Part shown: positions 1 to 10,721 of the stretch, in pieces
How the letters are laid out: each line of letters starts with the position of its first letter
Numbering within the stretch: position 1 is the first letter of the stretch
Assembly (NCBI RefSeq): GCF_003589595.1
Contig: NW_020653855.1
Span: 8,171,137-8,235,136 of the forward strand
Direction of reading: 5' to 3'
DNA from: Hyposmocoma kahamanoa
Taxonomy: Eukaryota; Arthropoda; Insecta; Lepidoptera; Cosmopterigidae
DNA length: 64,000 bases
The notes under the pieces: model-generated
The model's database searches: none
What the model was told of the DNA's origin: nothing
The model's input: the letters and a program-made list of their open reading frames with translations, nothing else
Made by a program: the position numbers and the translations under genes

Positions 1-2260
1 TTGGGGTGAACCGCAGCCCTTCACCCCACCGGCCATGGTACCCCAGAACAGACGGGGGGCAGACTGAGGAACCCCCCCCGGAAATCACCGAGGGGGAGTT
101 GGAGTGGGCGGTGGGACGGCTGCGGGGGCAGAAGAAGGCTCCCGGCCCGGACGGGGTACCGGGACGAGCCCTTCGCATTGCCCTGAAGCATCTCGGGACC
201 CGCCTCAAGCATCTCATGGATGACTGCTTGAGGACGGGGTTGTTCCCGAGATGCTGGAAGGAGGGAAGGCTCGTCCTGGTGCCCAAGCCGGGCCGACCTG
301 CGGACTCCCCCTCGGGGTTCAGGCCCCTCGTCCTGCTGGACGAGGTGGCGAAGATCCTGGAGCGAATCATCGCCTCCAGGATCAACGAACACCTGAGGGG
401 GACAGGCCCCGATGTGTCGCAGCGGCAGTACGGGTTCAGGGCTGGACTCTCCACCCTGGACGCCCTGGAGTCGCTGCGACACATCGTGGAGGAGGGTAAC
501 GGCGAGAGGGAAGGCGTGGTGGCTGTGTCATTGGACATAGCCAACGCCTTCGGCACTATCCCCTTCGCCGTTATCAGGGAGGCGCTGAGGTACCATAATA
601 TCCCCAGGTACCTCAGCCGTCTGGTGGAGCACTACCTGGAGGACAGGGTGGTGCTCTACCAGACGAGGGAAGGGAGGCGCGCCGAGCGCCCAATGAGGTG
701 CGGAGTACCCCAGGGGTCCGTATTAGGACCACTACTGTGGAACCTGGGGTATGATTGGGTGCTGAGGGGCGCGCTGCTTCCCCGGACGGCGGTCATCGCG
801 TACGCCGATGACACGCTGGTGGCCGTCCGGGGGACCACCTTCCAGGAGGCGGCCCGAAGAGCCTCAGTAGCGGCGGACATGGTGGTCCGCCGAATACAAC
901 TGCTGGGGCTCGAGGTCGCCGTGCCGAAGACGGATGTGGCCGTCTTCGGCGGGAGGGGTAGAGGTTGGGCGGTGCCGGCAGGCGCCCAAATCTCCATCGC
1001 AGGAGTATCGGTCCCGGTCAAGTCCCAGATGAAATATCTGGGACTTGTCCTGGACCGGCGATGGAACTTCGGGGAGCATTTCCGGCAACTTGCTCCCCGA
1101 ATAGTGGGCGCCGCATCGGCGTTGAGCAGGCTCCTGCCCAACCTCGGGAGGCCGGGAGCCCCATGCAGAAGGCTATACGCCGGGGTGACCCGGAGTATGA
1201 GGCCTTATACGGGGCTCCCATTTGGAGTGGGGCCTTATCAGCGGCGACGAAGTCGCTGCTGAGGAGGCCCCAGAGGGTGGTCGCCCTGCGAATGTGCAGG
1301 GCGTACATGACGGTGGCCTGCGCTGCCGCATGCGTCCTCGCCGGTACTCCGCCGTGGGACCTCGAGGCAGAGGTCCTGGCGGCGGTCCGCACCTACCGGC
1401 GGGGAATGAGGGACCGAGGCGAGCGACCCGCTCCCCAAGAGGTGGAGCGGGAGCGCCGCCTTGCGGCGCAGCGCATGCGGGACCGGTGGAAAGAGGGCTT
1501 GGCGGATCCCCCCTATGGCGCTCGTACCATAGAGGCGATCCGCCCTGTCCTCGTAGAGTGGGTAAACCGGTCCCACGGGCCACTGTCGTTCCATCTTGTG
1601 CAGGTGCTGACCGGGCACGGCTGCTTCGGTCACTACCTGCACAAGGTGGCGAGGAGGGAACCGTCCCCGTCGTGCCACGAGTGCGGCGCTGCGGATGACA
1701 CCGCGCAGCACACCCTAGAGGTGTGTAGCCGGTGGGATGAGCAGCGCCGCACTCTGACGGGGACTGTAGGGCAGGACCTCTCGCTGCCGAGCGTGGTTGC
1801 CGCCATGCTCGAAAGCGAGGAGTCCTGGGAGGCGGTGGCCTCCTTTTGCGCAGAGGTTATGTCGCAAAAGGAGGCCGCGGAGCGGGTGCGCGAGGACGCG
1901 GCGGACGCGCACCCGCTCCGGCGCAGACGTACGGGGAGAAGGCGAAGGCAGTTCGCTGCTCGCCTGATCCCCTAGTGAGACCAGCGGGCTCTGGACAGGG
2001 ACTCCGGAGCCTGCACTGCACGGCCTCACTCGTCTGGGGGGCGGGTCGGAGGACAGCCGACTCGCCCCTCCGTTGGCGCGGGAGCCCTGGCGTAAGCTAG
2101 GGCGGCCGGGCGGCGTCGTGGTGTATGTTCACTGATCCCACGGCGCCGACTCAACCGGCGAGAGGGAAACCCGGGGAGGTTTTAGTGGGGTAGGCCCTCA
2201 AGCCTGGAGGGATAGTCCCCACATAATACCTGAGTCTCCCTGGGCTCAGGGGTATCCATA
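1..2260 (+). mobile_element. R1-clade non-LTR retrotransposon, 3' part (RT and C-terminal zinc knuckle)
   Basis: The reading frame from about position 6 carries reverse transcriptase motifs in order: APGPDGVP, SGFRPLVLLD, SLDIANAF (motif A Asp near 534), GVPQGSVLGPLLWN (near 702) and YADDTLV (near 801). After about 1200 the protein continues in another frame (ALYGAPIWSGAL onward) to a CHECG...H...C zinc knuckle near 1673-1728 and ends in a basic tail at the stop near 1975. The order RT then CCHC with no RNase H fits the R1 clade (R1, TRAS, SART). The apurinic-like endonuclease and ORF1 would lie left of the window. The RSM/ALYGAP junction at about 1199-1202 is a frameshift, so the copy is dead as it stands. 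A 3' UTR runs to about 2260 without an obvious long poly(A). The element copies itself by target-primed reverse transcription. The first in-frame GTG is not a real start. Confidence 0.9.
6..1975 (+). pseudogene. Reverse transcriptase ORF2 of R1-clade LINE, frameshifted
   Basis: Coding remnant of the element above. Frame one (6-1200) holds the RT fingers and palm with an intact YADD. Frame two (about 1202-1975) holds the thumb and the C-terminal CCHC region, ending RRRQFAARLIP. The shift sits where RSM should run straight into ALYGAPIW, so two extra bases or one missing base explains it. GC content is far above that of the neighbouring DNA, as is usual for R1-clade ORFs. Only the part from the RT onward is in the window. 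Confidence 0.85.
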
Positions 2261-2305
2261 AAGATTTCCCCCCCCTACCTGAAAAGTAAGGGAACAAAAA
2301 GGGGG

Positions 2306-2478
2306 ATGGGTTTGGGGTGTGTTAGGGGGTCGGTTAGGGGGCCGGTTGAGGGTCGGTTAGGGGTCAGTTGGGGGTCGATTAGGAGGTTAGTTAAGGGGTC
2401 GGATAGGGGTCGGTTAGGGGGCTGGTTGGGGATAGGTAGGGGTCGGTTAAGGGGTCAGTTAGGGGGTCCACCCCTAAA
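2306..2478 (+). repeat. G-rich minisatellite, about 12-13 bp unit (GGGGTCGGTTA type)
   Basis: Degenerate tandem array of units such as GGGGGTCGGTTA with G-runs of 4-6 and embedded TTAGG. It starts just after the R1-clade element. No gene. The array can form G-quadruplexes on the plus strand. Confidence 0.85.
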
Positions 2479-2860
2479 GGGCCACTAACCCGCCCCTGAC
2501 CCACTCCCTAACCAAACCATTAACCGACCCACTAACCGATCCCCTAACCAGCCCACTAACTGACCCCAACCGGCACCCTAAACGGCCCCCTAACCGACCC
2601 CCTAACCGCACCCTAACCTACCCCCTATCTGACCTCCCAACCGACACCCTAAACGACCCCCCAACCGAACCCCAACCGACCACTTAACCGGTCCCCAACC
2701 GACCCCCCAACCGGACCCTTACCGACACCTAACCGATCCCCAGACCGACACATTAACCGACCTTCAACCGGACCCCCTAATCGAGCCCCTATCTGAGCCC
2801 CTAACTGACCCCCAACCGGCACACTAACCGACCCCCCCAACTGACCCCCCAACCTTCGTG
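2479..2860 (-). repeat. C-rich minisatellite, inverted counterpart of the preceding array
   Basis: Units such as CCCCCTAACCGA, the reverse complement of the array just before it, joined at about 2479. The two arrays together form a large imperfect inverted repeat. Open frames here are products of the stop-free repeat. Confidence 0.85.
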
Positions 2861-3182
2861 GTGGTATTATATGTGAAGAACTACATACAAAAAATATATG
2901 TAATTAGATTGAAGTCGTTGTAAATGACAAAGTAAATGCAAGTGATCAATTACTTTTTTGCAAAGAGCATCTATTATATGTATGTATGTGTCAGTGTTGG
3001 GCAAAATTTAATTGTTCTGGCAATTAAAGATTGACAATTGATTAATTGTCAATTGCGAAACAGCAATTAACGATTGATCAATTGTTAGTTGCGAGAACCG
3101 AAAATTTTCAATCTTTTCAATGTTTTTGATTAACAATTAACAATTAAAACTGACAATTATGATAAATTTATAAGGCATATGG
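2861..3182. repeat. AT-rich spacer with CAATTGTT/AATTGTCAATT motifs
   Basis: AT-rich stretch with repeated short palindromic motifs (CAATTG, TTAATTG), beginning near a CAGTGTTGGGCAAAA string that resembles a hAT terminus. No gene seen. Confidence 0.5.
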
Positions 3183-3602
3183 GGGTGAGTTAGGACGTTG
3201 GTTGTGGGGGCCTGTTGGGGGCCTGCTGGGGGCAGGTTAGGGGGCCGGTTGGGTGGCCGGATGGGGGCCGGTTGGGGGCCTGCTGGGGGCAGGTTAGGGG
3301 GCCCGGTTGGGGGCCCGGTTAGGGGCCCGGTTGGGGGCCCGGTTGGGAGCCCCGGTTGGGAGCCCCGGTTGGGAGCCCCGCTTGGGGGCCCCCGTTGGGG
3401 TCCCCGCTTGGGGGCCCCGGTTGGTGTCCCCGCTTGGGGTCCCCGCTTGGGGGCCCCGGTTGGAGTCCCCGGTTGGGGTCCCCGCTTGGGGGCCCCGGTT
3501 GGGGTCCCGCTTGGGGTCCCCGCTTGGCGGCCCCGGTTGGGGTCCCCGGTTGGAGTCCCCGGTTGGGGCCCCGGTTGGGAACCCCGCTTGGGGGCCCCTA
3601 AC
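3183..3602 (+). repeat. G-rich minisatellite, 11-13 bp unit (GGGGTCCCCGCTT type)
   Basis: Regular tandem array. The early part uses GGGGGCCGGTT-like units, the later part 13-bp units alternating GGGGTCCCCGCTT and GGGGGCCCCGGTT. Each unit is itself partly palindromic (GGGGNCCCC). A unit of 13 is not a multiple of three and lacks stops, so long open frames appear in several frames and on both strands. None is a gene. Confidence 0.9.
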
Positions 3603-3727
3603 CGGCCGGAATTGATTTTAATTGCAAATTTAATTGCAATTAAAATCAATTCAATTGAAATCAATTGCAATTAAAATCAATTGCAATTAAATCAATTGCG
3701 ACGCGTCGCAATTGATTTCAATTGAAT
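3603..3727. repeat. AATTG-rich short repeat block
   Basis: Repeats of CAATTGATTTTAATTG-like words on both strands, containing the palindrome CAATTGCGACGCGTCGCAATTG. Low-complexity DNA, no gene. Confidence 0.8.
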
Positions 3728-3817
3728 TGCGTGCGTGCGTACGTGCGTGGGTGCGTGCCTGCGTGCGTGCGTGCGTGCCTGCGTGCGTGCGTGCCTGCGT
3801 GCGTGCGTGCGTACGTC
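3728..3817 (+). repeat. GCGTGC microsatellite
   Basis: Imperfect (GCGTGCGTGC)n simple repeat with occasional GTACGT and GCCT variants. Confidence 0.9.
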
Positions 3818-3839
3818 CGTCTGTGTAAAGCGGAACGTT

Positions 3840-4190
3840 CAAAAAATGAAGTATGAAATTATTTGATTTTTAATTCGGGACTTAATCACGTATAAACATA
3901 TTTTATTTACCTCGACGTTTCGGACATATTGCAACGTCCATGGTCTCGCAGGGACTGAAGAGGCGGGTGTCAGCATCTTCTAGTTGTGCGAGTTTTTCTA
4001 ACTACCCGCACTTTATCTTCATTACTTATTTGTGCACTAGGGTTCTCACTACACCGACACACAACACTCACGACATCTTAAATACTCGTATTCAATGCAG
4101 TAGAAGCACATTTGCAGGTGGCAACAGTGCATGGTATTGTCAAAGACGTCAAAGTCATCTTTTCGCGGTTATAACTTAGAGTAGCAGGGT
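3840..4190 (-). mobile_element. Penelope-like element terminal fragment
   Basis: On the minus strand the block CATGGACGTTGCAATATGTC is followed by CGAAACGTCGAGGTAAATAA, a CGAAACGTCG core shared with the other Penelope-like ends in this window (for example 33215-34012 and 52080-52215). The rest is non-coding. The family assignment rests on that core and general resemblance only. Confidence 0.5.
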
Positions 4191-4520
4191 TCTAGGGTTA
4201 TAGCCGCCATTTTGCGGTTGGTTTAAATTGCACATTTGCATCCTTTAAAGACCGAGTAGATAGGGATAACGTATCGCGTGAGCGGCTAATTTGTGTTGTG
4301 AACGTGTTATGAATGGCATTTACACGTATATACGGTATTCGACATGTATACGAATATTAATAATAATTATACGTACTTCGTGCTCTGAAGTATGGCTGTA
4401 TTGGTTTAACAGTTTTTCTCTGGTAAAACTGAATATTTAAAACTTCTTTTTCAAGATATGTATTGTGGAAGGAAATGCTTTGAAGGAAATTGTTGGTTTC
4501 CACATGTCGCGATAAGTATA
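4191..4520. other. AT-rich sequence without recognisable gene
   Basis: No coding signal, RNA gene or clear repeat boundary seen. Confidence 0.5.
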
Positions 4521-4524
4521 CTAA

Positions 4525-4712
4525 TAAAGTATTTTGTAATTTGTATTTGTATTTTGTATTTTAAATACACCCCATGAAAGTATTTTGTATTTTGTATTTC
4601 AAATACACCTCAAGAAAGTATTTGGTATTTTGTATTTTAAATACATTTAAGGAAGTATTTTGTAATTTGTATTTCAATTAAGATGTAGCATGTATTTTGC
4701 CCAGCCCTGCTT
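4525..4712 (+). repeat. Tandem repeat, about 38 bp unit, four copies
   Basis: Four diverged units of the type AAAGTATTTTGTATTTTGTA followed by TTTCAAATACACCTC. It ends in GTATTTTGCCCAGCCCTG, which reads as CAGGGCTGGGCAAAA on the other strand and resembles a hAT terminus. Confidence 0.75.
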
Positions 4713-4756
4713 ATAAGTCAAGAACATTGCACATTATACACACATAGAACATTTTA

Positions 4757-4952
4757 ACTGCCTCCGTGGTCGAACGGTTGCCATGCAGAGGTCCCAGGTC
4801 CGATTCCCGGGTCGGGAGAAATATCTGTACGGCCTACATTTATTTCTCTCGTGAGTTTGGGTGTAATTTGTGGTTACGTGTGTGTCTATGGCACCCGCGA
4901 CACAGGGTTTCCCTAGTGCGGGGCTATGTTGAGTGTGTACGTTATTATTATT
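4757..4952 (+). mobile_element. tRNA-derived SINE (family SINE-A), full-length-like
   Basis: Head TGCCTCCGTGGTCGAACGG (pol III A box) followed by the B box region GTCCGATTCCCGGG, then a tail GAAATATCTGTACGGCCTAC and a conserved 3' body ending in (TTA)n. Other copies are near 12783, 20909, 24535, 31795, 46733 and 58152. The anticodon region is shortened here. Confidence 0.88.
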
Positions 4953-5788
4953 ATCGCTGTTAAAAATCGCCGTGTGTAATCACTCTAAACGCCCTTGTGC
5001 ACTGCATCCCATTCGTTTTCATTCCGAATCCGAGCTTGTACCTAGAGATAAAATGATCGCTGTGACATTTCGAACCGTCATTTCTCGGATGCGGTACTGA
5101 TACAATCCGGACGTAGCATGCAAACGCTCTTACAAAGGTGTGAATAAACTAAGACTTGTCCCATATCAGATGGAGGCTGGAAAAGGGTAATTTTCAGGTT
5201 AGTTAGCTACCTAAATTCGTGGTTATCCGCGTGAGTCGATACAATTTTATTCAGCGGGAACCGCTTTTATGTATCTCTAGGTAAAAGTCTAGGTACTCCA
5301 TTGGTACCGGTGTTCCGGTATTGAATTGAAAAAACCCTCATCATACACATTACTGCTTGGACAAAGTCTTTAGCACAGAATTAGTTCTTTGAAGTGAAAC
5401 TCAGCAACTAGAAGTAGCTAACTGCTCGTTTTTTCCGCGTGCAAGTAAATTTTTTGCACCACATTTTTCTGAAGGTTTTTTTTGCTGAAGTTTGAAGACC
5501 GGTTTAATTTTTATAAAATACTACCTAACAACCTCACAGGATCGTATTACTAAGAGAATAAATAACAACTTTTGTTACTTTTAATAATTCATGACATTTT
5601 ACTTTCATCAAAAATAAATATTGGTGGCGCGATTCTAATTGCGGGTAGCCCAAACTTTGCCACCATGCGGGGAGTGTCAACGATTCCGTTCTTCGATTTG
5701 TGGACTGTATATGAATAAATATGTATAGTGAGTAAGGTATGTGCGGGAAAGGAATGGAATAAGAAAGTAGATATTGATCCATTCAAAC
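4953..5788. other. Intergenic sequence, no gene recognised
   Basis: No convincing exon, RNA gene or assigned repeat. Short open frames lack coding character. Confidence 0.5.
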
Positions 5789-6016
5789 CATTGACATACA
5801 ATTATATGGACGTCGGGTCCGCGCTAAAAAGTGTCCGCACTTGTAAGGCGCTAAAATCGTATACAGAGCGCCAAACTCCGCTTTAGTCTTCATTTGTTCG
5901 ACTGACAGCGCGATACTGCGATGACATTACAATTTAAATTTCGAATAGGTTGACTTGGGACATTTTTTTCGTGGTTTTTGTATTAGACCCGTCGTCCATT
6001 TATTTGTAAGTCAATG
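5789..6016 (+). mobile_element. MITE-A copy 1 (short class, 228 bp)
   Basis: Ends CATTGACATACAA and TTGTAAGTCAATG (terminal inverted repeats, one mismatch), flanked by exact 8-bp duplications ATTCAAAC at 5781-5788 and 6017-6024. No coding capacity. TIR plus 8-bp duplication fits a non-autonomous hAT- or P-like element. Confidence 0.93.
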
Positions 6017-6580
6017 ATTCAAACCATTGCTAATACGATTCAAAGATAACGTCTAAATTTGGCGAGGTATATTCAAATACCATTTTCGGCACTAGCAAAT
6101 ATAATTAAATAGATCAATTTAATTTAAAAAGTTTACGATATTAGTAATATAGTTCTAAGAGATTATGAGATTTTTACAAATAACCCTTCTATAAATAATA
6201 ATAAACCAACAAATGAAAACTTACACCCTCCTGTAAATGTAAATATTTTGTAAAATCATCAGAATTCTTAGACTTTTCTACACAGCAATTAGAAAAACCA
6301 ATATGCTACATTAAACTAATAACATAATAAATAACAATAGCGGATCCTGAAAAAAAGTTTTTTAACCCCCGACACAAAAAGAAGACAGTTATATGTTAGA
6401 GACTGTATTACTACTGTGGCATAACAGCTCTTATGCTGGCTTCCTACTTCCCAGGGCCTGTGATTTGTACAGGCGAACTTGCGTCACAGGCGAGTCAGGG
6501 CGGCCCCGGGCCACTCCTGGTGATCGATTTAATACCATAATAGCAGTACGATTACTTTTTATTTTTATTCACAACATCCG
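6017..6580. other. AT-rich spacer with one repeat end
   Basis: No gene. The words TTTTTAACCCCCGACACAAA near 6357 match the end of a common lepidopteran TIR repeat (compare family E at 18455 and 34650). Confidence 0.45.
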
Positions 6581-6639
6581 AGCCGAACGTGAAACTGTCG
6601 CATTCGAAACCGAACGTTATTCAGAACACAGTTATCGAA

Positions 6640-6766
6640 TGGAAGATTCGCGGTGCAAGACCTTGAGCATTGAAGGCCCGCCCGCTGGTGTAGGCCCTTT
6701 GGGAGCGCTTCAATTTGCCTCACTTAGCGTGTGCGGACTAGGTTTCTATGCGTTATTATTCTAAGG
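6640..6766 (-). mobile_element. MITE-B terminal fragment
   Basis: Carries one end of MITE-B: TTTCTATGCGTTATTATTCT and AAG at 6766, and the inner GC-rich part (GGCCCGCCCGC, TAGGCCCTTTGGG) found in the complete copy at 14862. The opposite end is not found, so this is a truncated copy. Confidence 0.8.
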
Positions 6767-7312
6767 TTAAGACCTTATATGCATCCAAAAGCAACACTTA
6801 TAGCGCGCCCTCAGATATTTCACACGCATTTATGAATCGGTACCACTCACAATACACTATATACAGTCTACACTTACTCTCCACTTTTTTGATATACACT
6901 GCGTCTTATTTAACTAACATAGTTTAAGTCTTCTATAAACTGTACTAACTCTTTGAACATCTCTCTCATATTTTATTCTTTTTTAAGTCCCAAATGAACA
7001 GTTTTATTGTACTGGTTTTGGGACTCCAGAGTTCCTTCTAGGTTACTTGTAAGCCATTTGTTGATAAAAATTCGACTGATGCTTGCCCGCCGTGGCGGCA
7101 ACGATACTGTCTGCTAACATATATCAGATATATAACATTAAATCCTTTTGTGGGATGTTGCCTGACTGGTCAGCAATCAATCAATAACTAATAACTACTG
7201 TATTATTTCTGTAGTATTTGTAATGGCTTATTATTATATATCTGCACCCACTTTTGTATTTAATTTTAAGGGTATATTCACATGACAAGCGTTCAACACG
7301 CGTTAATTTTTT

Positions 7313-7553
7313 AACCGACTTTAAAAAAGGGGGAGGTTCTCAATTTATTTATTTATTTATTTATTTATTTATTTTAAACACTAAGAATATTACAAAAATA
7401 TATATACATCACACCCTTAAACCTACATTGGTTTGTCCGGGTGCTGCACGTTCTCCTTAATTACATCTTAATATTACATTCTTATATTTAATAAGCTAAC
7501 AAAAGATTACAAATCTCAATTAGAAATTACATGTTTCATTGTTATACTACTAC

Positions 7554-7584
<31 letters not shown>

Positions 7585-7851
7585 TTTTTTTCAAAGTAAA
7601 TGTAAATTTGACTGTATGTTTTTTTTTTTTTTTAAATATAATTATTTTTCTGTGTTTGTTTTTTTTTTTTTTTTTTCAATGTAAATGTAAATTTGACTGT
7701 ATGTTTTTTTGTATGTATGTTACGCGACAACTCCGCCATTTGTGAACCGATTTTGATGATGATTTAAATTTGACGAAAATATTCGACCTCTAAGGGTAAA
7801 CTAGGGGATTAATGACTTTTGAGGTCGGTTTTTTTAGTACTCTGTACTGAG
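7313..7851 (+). mobile_element. MITE-D copy 1, with (TTTA)n and poly-T expansions
   Basis: Left end AACCGACTTTAAAAAAGG, right end TTTTGAGGTCGGTTTTTTTA then GTACTCTGTACTGAG. The ends are imperfect inverted repeats (AACCGACYTCAAAA). Two internal (TTTA)n tracts near 7342 and 7557 have expanded this copy. Non-coding. Confidence 0.85.
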
Positions 7852-8920
7852 GTTAGGTTAGGTTATTGAATTTTCGGACGATGAGCGCACGTTGTCACTG
7901 TTTCAAATTCGACATATATATACATATATAGCCAATGTTTTCTTCTTTTCGTCATTGTCATCTCCGTCACAGAATATAAGAACAAGTTCTTCCCAAGCCT
8001 TTTTAAGCCTTTATAATAAATCCGAATTAAAGTCTTCTGTACCCATTTCTAGAAAAGAAATCAATTTCAATTGCAAAACACCGCGTCGAAAACAGCAAAA
8101 ACCTATGTATGATCTTAAAGCGCGATGTACTCGTAATGCGTTGACAAGTGTCCGGTATTAGCGAGACGTTGACCGCGCGTTGGCCGCTCGCATGAGAACA
8201 CCATTTTGAGGTAAGTATGTTTTTAAATTTGAAATAACATTCGTAATAACGTTATATTATTATATATTATTATATTCGTTATAGTATTATTATATACGAT
8301 GCTTGAGCTCATTGGCCTGGCTCCACGAGTTAATGGGCATTGGGATAGTGACTTAGAGTTTAAAAAATAATAATACAAGGTACACTGTTTTGTATCGGGG
8401 GTTATTTAAATTAAAATGAAGATATTAATGTACATAGTGATCAAAAATTTTTCACAGTAAATCTGTATTAATTGGCGAAAGAGATTTTTATGAATCCTTC
8501 ACATTTTAATTATTAATAAGCATATAGATTATAAATTAAAAAAAAACTTACTTGCTGTAATTGAAGGGGGCATAATTGAAAAAAATTGTTGTTAAAATTA
8601 TTGTAAACTTTGCCTTTATTTAACGATGATTTCTACATCCAGAATTATACTTACTCTACGGAAGGGCTGATGGAAAAAAGAAATAAAGATTTTAATAAAA
8701 TAGAAGTTCTATAAATATCAAGGACTCACAAATATGGATTTAATGAGGAGATCGATCATGGCACGTATATGTTTCTGTGTTATCAACATGATTTTGTAAT
8801 TTGTTCTAACATAAAAACATTAAAAAACTTCATTTCTCTGCAAAAGCTTTGACATATTTTTAAAAGTGTGAATTTAAATGTAACCTAGCAATAACTCAGC
8901 TGTTTTTTTTATGTGTTCAA
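7852..8920. other. AT-rich intergenic region, no gene recognised
   Basis: No exon with coding character. Short open frames (for example near 7892-8161) have no recognisable domain. The MITE-D flank ends at the left edge. Confidence 0.5.
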
Positions 8921-9190
8921 GGAGGCAAACGAGCAGACGAGCCACTTGATCTCGGTGGTCATCGTTGCCTATGGACATTTGCAACATCAGATGAGCTGCC
9001 TATGCGTTGCCAGCCTTAGAGAGCCCTGTAACCACGCTTTTTGAAGAACCCCATGTCATAGCGTCAAGGCAATACTTCAGGAAGAAGATCATGGTACATC
9101 TTGCAGGATCGAGGAAGGAACGGCTGAGATGCCCGCGTGGTCTAACACCGCCAGGCATCTAAGATGTGGGTATGGACTCTACTCCATTGT
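8921..9190 (+). repeat. Degenerate dispersed lepidopteran repeat
   Basis: Starts with AAGGAGGCAAACGAGCAGAC, a word I know from a very common lepidopteran interspersed repeat. The rest is diverged. No coding frame. Confidence 0.55.
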
Positions 9191-9242
9191 TTCTACTAAA
9201 ATAATTAAAGAAATAAAAAGAAAATATTTTTTCTTTAACTGT

Positions 9243-9541
9243 CTATAAGTCATAATTATTAATACAAAGATCGAACACTCAGAAAAAATTCCTTCGATCC
9301 GGCCGTATTCGAACCGACGTCTTCTAGCTTACCGTGCCAGACGCTTTACCAACTAAGCCACGGAACGAACTAGCGGACCTCACGGATTTTTCTATGTGCT
9401 TGCGTCGTGTCTTTGTATTTGTTTTTTACAACGACTTTTTAGTCGTAGCGCCATGTATGAGAAATCTATGAACGAGTTATCACTCAGTTAGTACCTTTAC
9501 AGTTACCAGTCCTGGCGAGGGATGTCGCTATTCGCTATATT
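9243..9541 (-). mobile_element. SINE-B copy (tRNA cassette), first of a head-to-tail pair
   Basis: On the minus strand: leader with GACACGACGCAAGCACATAG, a tRNA-like cassette with A box GTGGCTTAGTTGG and B box GGTTCGAATAC, then the tail TTTTTCTGAGTGTTCGATCT with TTTGTATTAATAATTATGAC. A second copy follows directly at 9542. Confidence 0.85.
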
Positions 9542-9800
9542 TTAAATTTTTATTGAATTTTTTTGTGAAATTACTCCACTAGTTTGTTATAATTATTAGT
9601 ACAAAGATCGAACACTCAGAAAAAATTCCTTCGATCCGGCCGTATTCGAACCGACGTCTTCCAGCTTACCGTGGCAGACGCTTTATCAACTAAGCCACGG
9701 AACGAACTAGCGGACCTCACGGATTTTTCTATGTGCTTGCGTCGTATTTGTTTTTTCAACGACTTTTTAGTCGTAGTGCCATCTATGAGAAATCTATGAA
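9542..9800 (-). mobile_element. SINE-B copy, second of the pair
   Basis: Same order as the neighbouring copy (minus strand), including the outer tail AGTGGAGTAATTTCACAAAA. The leader is cut at about 9800. Confidence 0.85.
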
Positions 9801-9887
9801 AGATGTCTATAAGTTTTACAAATGCTATACGTTACCTCAGGGTCATAAGCCAGCTAGAAATCAATCGAACAAATATTCATTATTTTT

Positions 9888-10146
9888 AACCGACTTCAAA
9901 GAAAGGAGAAGGTTCTCAATTAGAAAGTATTTTTTGGTATGTTACGAGATAAATTAGTGGACCGATTTTGATGCTTCTTTTTTTGTTGGAAAGAGGGTAC
10001 CTCAGTATTGGTTCCATTTAAATTTCAAGAAAATATTCCATACCTATACCGGTGGTAAACTATGGGATGACTCCGGTTTCACGCACTTCCGATTTCACTA
10101 AAACTTAGCAAATAGATGTAATTCCTCGAACTTTTGAGGTCGGTTG
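9888..10146 (+). mobile_element. MITE-D copy 2
   Basis: Left end AACCGACTTCAAAGAAAGG, right end ACTTTTGAGGTCGGTTG. The preceding sequence (CTCAGG-TCATAAGC) recurs before copy 3, so a larger segment was duplicated. Confidence 0.85.
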
Positions 10147-10235
10147 TATTTTATAATTACTAAAGTCATCTAAAGTTTTCAATAATTTTGCAACTTTATA
10201 AATATGCTTTCCAAGTACATAAAATTTTAACTATT

Positions 10236-10325
10236 ATGACGACCCCAGTGGCTTGCGCATCGGTTTTCATGGTGTCGCCATCTCTGAGGTCCGGGCTTCG
10301 ATCCCCGATCTTGTCTAATATTTAT
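10236..10325 (+). mobile_element. tRNA-like SINE fragment, separate family
   Basis: GACGACCCCAGTGGCTTGCG at the head and a B-box-like GGGCTTCGATCCCCGATC. No complete cloverleaf, so it is more likely a SINE remnant than a tRNA gene. Confidence 0.5.
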
Positions 10326-10451
10326 TTGTTTATTTATTATTTAACGTCTGTTAACTAGTGAGACAGTTAGGGAGCGGAGGTCTAATAATATTTGTCAACA
10401 TTACCTCAGGTTCATCAGCTTGCTAGAAATTAAACAAATATTCATTATTTT

Positions 10452-10580
10452 TAACCGACTTCAAAGGAGGAGGTTCTAAATTCGAAAGTATTTTTTGATA
10501 TGTTACGTGACAAATTAGTGGACCGATTTTGATGATTCTTTTTTATTGGAAAGAGGGTACCTCAATAATGGTTCCATTTC
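10452..10580 (+). mobile_element. MITE-D copy 3, truncated
   Basis: Starts AACCGACTTCAAAGGAGG and breaks off after GGTTCCATTT, lacking the right end. Confidence 0.8.
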
Positions 10581-10721
10581 CATAGATAAGTGCTATTAAA
10601 AATCGCGTCATTACTAAATGCGTTGTTACAAAAATATACTTATGAATAGACTTGTACATTAACAAACACATGCACCTTGACAGGCATTGCAACACGAAAA
10701 GGGAGAGGGGCAGCCATTAAT

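Noticed and set aside
3137..3674. Long open frames on both strands encoding Gly/Pro/Trp-rich proteins
   Set aside because: They are translations of a stop-free 13-bp G-rich minisatellite, open in several frames at once. There is no coding signal.
2991..4709. A single hAT element with ends CAGTGTTGGGCAAAA and GTATTTTGCCCAGCCCTG
   Set aside because: The ends look alike, but flanking 8-mers do not match and the interior is a mix of unrelated simple repeats and a Penelope-like fragment.
6393..6764. A 123-codon open frame
   Set aside because: It runs into a MITE-B end and shows no domain. Coding character is absent.
9300..9360. tRNA genes suggested by good A and B boxes (also near 12800, 24700, 40410, 46900, 57680)
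   Set aside because: The same conserved non-tRNA flanks recur at every site and anticodon arms are abnormal, so these are tRNA-derived SINEs.
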